Part shown: in pieces, positions 5,999 through 8,455 of the stretch
Layout: the number at the start of each line of letters is the position of its first letter
How positions within the stretch are numbered: the stretch's first letter is position 1
Source of the DNA: WHTG01 sp035540515
GTDB taxonomy: Bacteria; Actinomycetota; Nitriliruptoria; Euzebyales; Egibacteraceae
Direction of reading: 5' to 3'
DNA: 8,455 bases
Assembly: GCA_035540515.1 (NCBI GenBank)
Contig: DATLGM010000042.1
Span: 1 to 8,455 of the forward strand
The notes under the pieces: generated by a model
Told to the model about the DNA's origin: nothing
Seen by the model: the letters and a program-made list of their open reading frames with translations, nothing else
The model's database searches: none
Program-made: the position numbers and the translations under genes

Positions 5999-7285
5999 AT
6001 GACTGAACGCACGCTCACCGTCGGCATGCTCGGCTTCGGAACCGTCGGGACAGGCGTGGCCCGCCTGCTGTCCGAGCACGGCGACGAGATCGCCGCCCGC
6101 TTGGGGGCACGCCTGCACCTGGGGCCGGTCGCCGTCCGCGACCCCAACCGCGTGCGCGACGTCGCCGTGGCGGACATCACGACCGACGCGTCCGCCGTCG
6201 TCGACCGGCCCGGCGTGGACATCGTCGTGGAGGTGATGGGCGGCGTCGACCCGGCCCAGGCCTTGATCGAACGAGCGCTCAAGGGCGGCAAGAGCGTCGT
6301 CACCGCGAACAAAGAGCTCGTCGCAACGGTCGGGTTCGACCTGGCCGACCTCGCCGCCGAGCACGGTGTGTGGCTGGAGTACGAGGCCGCAGTCGCCGGC
6401 GGCATCCCGATCATCAAACCGCTGCGGGAGTCGCTGGCCGGCGACCGGGTGCAACGGATCCTGGGCATCCTCAACGGCACCACCAACTACATCCTCACCA
6501 GGATGACCGAGGAGGGCGCCGACTTCGATGACGTCCTCGCGGACGCCCAGCGGCTCGGGTACGCCGAGGCCAACCCGGCCGCCGACGTCGAAGGCGCCGA
6601 CGCGGCGTCGAAGGTGGCCATCCTCGCCTCGCTCGCGTTCGATGCCAGGATCCTCGCCGGCGACGTCTACCGCGAGGGAATCACCCGCGTCACGGCCACC
6701 GACATCGCCCACGCCCGCCGCATGGGCTATGTGATCAAGCTCCTTGGCATCGCCGAGAGCCACAACGGGCGGGTCGGCGTCCGCGTCCACCCCGCGCTGG
6801 TCCCTGCCGCGCACCCGCTCGCCAGCGTTCGCGACTCGTTCAACGCGGTCTTCGTCGAGGCCGAGGCGGTTGGCGAGCTGATGTTCTACGGCCGGGGCGC
6901 CGGCTCGCTGCCCACCGCCAGCGCCGTGGTGGGCGACATCGTCAGTGTGGCGCGGGGCGTGCTGTCCGGCGAGCGCCCGTACGCCGGCTCACACCAGGCC
7001 GACAAGACGCTGCAGCCGATCGAGGACCTGACCGTTCAGTACTACGTGCTGCTCGACGTCGCCGACGAGGCCGGCGTGCTCGCGGCTGTCGCATCGACGT
7101 TCGGCCAGCACGACGTGTCGATCCGCAGCGTGTGGCAGGAAGGGCACGGCGATTCGGCCCAGCTGCTGCTGATCACCCACGCCGCCCGCGAAGGTGACCT
7201 GCAGGCAACGTTGGCGGCGCTACGGACCCTTGCGGTCGTCCGCGACGTCGCCAGCGTCATGCGCGTCGAGGGCGGGGAGACCTGA
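5999..7285 (+). CDS. hom: Homoserine dehydrogenase with C-terminal ACT domain
   Basis: Reduces aspartate-4-semialdehyde to homoserine with NAD(P)H, the branch point toward threonine and methionine (EC 1.1.1.3), in the cytoplasm. The 428 residues fit the long monofunctional class. The nucleotide-binding loop is GFGTVGTG (12-19). TANKELVA (102-109), AVAGGIPII (131-139) and GILNGTTNYIL (156-166) are family signatures of the cofactor/substrate region. YAEANPAADVEGAD followed by AASK (188-205) carries the D201/K205 pair that matches the catalytic Asp/Lys spacing of known homoserine dehydrogenases. GRGAGSLPTASAVVGD (298-313) is a conserved late motif. An ACT domain at about 346-424 (YYVLLDVADEAGVLAAVAS) suggests allosteric feedback, probably by threonine, as in other ACT-bearing forms. 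The start lacks a ribosome binding site and appears leaderless. It diverges from the methyltransferase operon. The usual threonine-synthesis neighbours thrC and thrB are not downstream in this window; secreted-protein genes are. Confidence 0.97.
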   Translation: MTERTLTVGMLGFGTVGTGVARLLSEHGDEIAARLGARLHLGPVAVRDPNRVRDVAVADITTDASAVVDRPGVDIVVEVMGGVDPAQALIERALKGGKSVVTANKELVATVGFDLADLAAEHGVWLEYEAAVAGGIPIIKPLRESLAGDRVQRILGILNGTTNYILTRMTEEGADFDDVLADAQRLGYAEANPAADVEGADAASKVAILASLAFDARILAGDVYREGITRVTATDIAHARRMGYVIKLLGIAESHNGRVGVRVHPALVPAAHPLASVRDSFNAVFVEAEAVGELMFYGRGAGSLPTASAVVGDIVSVARGVLSGERPYAGSHQADKTLQPIEDLTVQYYVLLDVADEAGVLAAVASTFGQHDVSIRSVWQEGHGDSAQLLLITHAAREGDLQATLAALRTLAVVRDVASVMRVEGGET

Positions 7286-7331
7286 ACCGGCAGGAGCCGG
7301 GGGCACCCGCGTCGAACTTCTGACGGCGAGC

Positions 7332-7351
7332 GGACCGCCTTCCGGCGGTCC
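7332..7351 (+). other. GC-rich hairpin between hom and the secreted-protein gene
   Basis: GGACCGCC (7332-7339) and GGCGGTCC (7344-7351) form a perfect 8-pair stem with loop TTCC. It lies 46 bases after the hom stop and 20 bases before the next ATG. No T-tract follows, so it may be a weak GC-type terminator of hom or a 5'-leader structure of the downstream gene. A smaller alternative hairpin, CCCG (7351-7354) with CGGG (7360-7363), shares base 7351 and covers part of the ribosome binding site, so the two could compete. Confidence 0.55.
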
Positions 7352-7360
7352 CCGGTCTTC

Positions 7361-7365
7361 GGGAG
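7361..7365 (+). promoter_or_regulatory. Ribosome binding site of the first secreted paralog
   Basis: GGGAG lies six bases before the ATG at 7372. An in-frame GTG sits immediately before that ATG (7369), only three bases from the site, so ATG is the better start. Confidence 0.65.
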
Positions 7366-7371
7366 CCTGTG

Positions 7372-8031
7372 ATGCGCCACCGTCTGCTGCGGCTGCTTGC
7401 CGCCACGCTGCTGACCCTGTCCCTCGGCGTTGCCGGCGCCGCCGCTCAGGACGCCGAGGCCGGCGAGGCCACCCGGCTGTACCTGCGCAACGACGGAGGC
7501 GGCTGCCCCGGCTTCCCGTTCCTCAGCCAGGTCCCCGGCGACGGGACCGACGTCAACTGCGGTTACATCCACGGCCTGCCGTTCGGAGAGATCTACCGGG
7601 CCACCGAGGACGAGGCGAACAAGCGGAGCTACGTGACGCAGCCCGCCGAGGGCACCTACCTCCTCGACGGTGCGCGTGACATCACCGGCCAGCTGACGAT
7701 CCGCAACGGCCGTCCCGACCCCGCGGTCCCCACCCGGATCGGGGTGGGCGAGGTCGTCGCCGACCTCACGCTGCGGGCAGTGGCCGTCGACGGCACGGCT
7801 GTCGACTTCGGCTCCGTCCAGGTCAAGGGCAACGCCACGCCCGGTGAGAACTCGTTCGCAATCCCATTCACCTTCGACGTCGATGAGGCCCTGGGCGCGG
7901 TCGAGCTGAAGGAGCTCACGTTGGTGACCGACGTGCGCGGTCTGCATGTGTACTCCGGCTACACCGGCGCCAACGACACCTCGTGGTTCGACGTCCCGGT
8001 CATCGTTGGGGCCGAGGAACCGGTCCAGTAG
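7372..8031 (+). CDS. Secreted protein of unrecognised family (first tandem paralog)
   Basis: I do not recognise this family. The 219-residue product has a signal peptide (about 1-25: MRHRLLRLL, hydrophobic core, AGAAAQ with cleavage after AAA) and no later membrane segment, so it is probably released or loosely wall-bound. The mature N-terminal module (about 34-110) contains LYLRNDGGGC (36-45), CGYI (63-66), PFGE (70-73), a TQ at 89-90, then ARDITGQLTI (101-110). Only two cysteines are present (C45, C63), consistent with one disulfide formed after export. The rest (about 120-215) alternates short hydrophobic strands and turns, including VGEVVADLTLRAVAVDG and a GYTGANDTSWFDVPVIV ending, and looks all-beta. 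A second copy of the N-terminal module follows downstream after a terminator. The context gives no enzyme activity; adhesion, ligand binding or wall association are only possibilities. Confidence 0.88.
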   Translation: MRHRLLRLLAATLLTLSLGVAGAAAQDAEAGEATRLYLRNDGGGCPGFPFLSQVPGDGTDVNCGYIHGLPFGEIYRATEDEANKRSYVTQPAEGTYLLDGARDITGQLTIRNGRPDPAVPTRIGVGEVVADLTLRAVAVDGTAVDFGSVQVKGNATPGENSFAIPFTFDVDEALGAVELKELTLVTDVRGLHVYSGYTGANDTSWFDVPVIVGAEEPVQ

Positions 8032-8040
8032 GAGCGCAGG

Positions 8041-8087
8041 AGAAACCGCTCACCGTGGCGAATATCCATGGTGAGCGGTTCCTTTTT
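8041..8087 (+). terminator. Strong rho-independent terminator between the two paralogs
   Basis: AACCGCTCACC (8044-8054) pairs perfectly with GGTGAGCGGTT (8070-8080). The stem continues through one G-U wobble (8055/8069) and TGG/CCA (8056-8058/8066-8068) to a 7-base loop, CGAATAT. That is a 15-pair stem, followed after CC by five Ts (8083-8087). It begins 12 bases after the stop of the first secreted paralog. It separates transcription of the two copies, so the second should have its own promoter in the short stretch before 8120. Confidence 0.9.
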
Positions 8088-8106
8088 GGTAGGGATCACC
8101 GAACGC

Positions 8107-8112
8107 GGGGAG
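8107..8112 (+). promoter_or_regulatory. Ribosome binding site of the second secreted paralog
   Basis: GGGGAG lies seven bases before the ATG at 8120 and fixes the start of the truncated gene at the window edge. Confidence 0.65.
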
Positions 8113-8119
8113 TGGCGCC

Positions 8120-8455
8120 ATGCGTCGTCACGCTGTGGCCCGGATCTTCGGGCTGGTCATGGTTCTGTCGATGCTCGGCGGCGCTGTCGCATCGGCGGAG
8201 AACTACAACGCGCAGCGGATGCTGTTCCTGCGCAACGACGGGGCGGACTGCGGCGCGAACGCCCGGCCGCACCTGGCCAACGCGCCGGGCACCAACGACC
8301 TCGGCTGCGGCTACATCGGCGGCGGTCCGTTCGGCGAGGCGTTCACCACCGCGGGGGTGAGCAGCGCCAAGGTCTACGCCACCCAGAGCCCGCTCAACCT
8401 GCAGGTTGACGCCGCTCGGAACATCACCGGCCGCATGACGATCACTCCCTACGTC
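8120..8455 (+). CDS. Secreted protein of unrecognised family, second tandem paralog (cut by window end)
   Basis: The reading frame is open from ATG 8120 to the last base: 112 residues, no stop, so the 3' part is missing. A signal peptide (about 1-26: MRRHAVARIFG, hydrophobic core, AVASA with cleavage before ENYN) is followed by a module clearly related to the upstream protein. Shared landmarks in the same order are LRNDG (37-41), C44, CGYI (63-66), PFGE (70-73), a TQ pair (88-89), AARNITG (98-104) and MTI (106-108). Both cysteines are conserved (C44, C63), supporting a structural disulfide. The segments between them diverge strongly, so the duplication is old or fast-evolving. By comparison with the 219-residue paralog, about 107 residues are expected beyond the window. 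It lies behind its own ribosome binding site and a terminator. Function unknown. Confidence 0.85.
   Translation, partial: MRRHAVARIFGLVMVLSMLGGAVASAENYNAQRMLFLRNDGADCGANARPHLANAPGTNDLGCGYIGGGPFGEAFTTAGVSSAKVYATQSPLNLQVDAARNITGRMTITPYV

Noticed and set aside
5999..6013. Similar N-termini (MTERT) of homoserine dehydrogenase and the membrane protein
   Set aside because: Five residues in unrelated proteins; the rest shows no similarity, so coincidence is the best reading.
1..8455. CRISPR arrays, insertion sequences, tRNA or rRNA genes
   Set aside because: No regularly spaced repeats, transposase-like proteins, terminal inverted repeats with target duplications, or structured RNA gene sequences were seen.

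Overview
The window is a compact, high-GC stretch of bacterial chromosome. GC-rich third positions, long antisense ORF shadows, GTG starts, secreted proteins with short N-terminal signal peptides and a TANNNT-type leaderless start all point to an actinobacterium. A deep-branching group such as the Nitriliruptoria is my guess from style only, not shown by the sequence. There are six genes and no tRNA, rRNA, CRISPR array or transposase. No gene-free stretch exceeds about 210 bases.

Layout. (1) Bases 1-206 are a non-coding leader with an unusual nested palindrome (13-66) and a second GC-rich inverted repeat (121-145). (2) A 909-residue secreted M14-family zinc carboxypeptidase follows (207-2936, +). 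(3) It converges, with a 4-base gap, on a two-gene minus-strand operon. Read in its own direction, this encodes a zinc-ribbon SAM methyltransferase (5909 to 5010), then a membrane-anchored alkaline-phosphatase/sulfatase-superfamily protein (5013 to 2941). The two overlap by GTGA. (4) Across an 89-base divergent gap lies homoserine dehydrogenase (hom, 5999-7285, +), apparently leaderless. (5) Two tandem secreted paralogs of a family I do not recognise close the window: 7372-8031, complete, and 8120 to the window end, truncated. A strong intrinsic terminator lies between them.

How the genes fit together. hom is housekeeping: it commits aspartate semialdehyde to threonine and methionine. No thrC or thrB follows within the window. 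The methyltransferase and membrane phosphatase-like protein look like a translationally coupled pair that may modify a cell-surface polymer; the substrate is unknown. The peptidase and the paired small Cys-containing proteins are predicted to be exported. The most original material is the nested palindrome at the left edge, the coupled methyltransferase/phosphotransferase-like pair, and the tandem LRNDG...CGYI...PFGE family.
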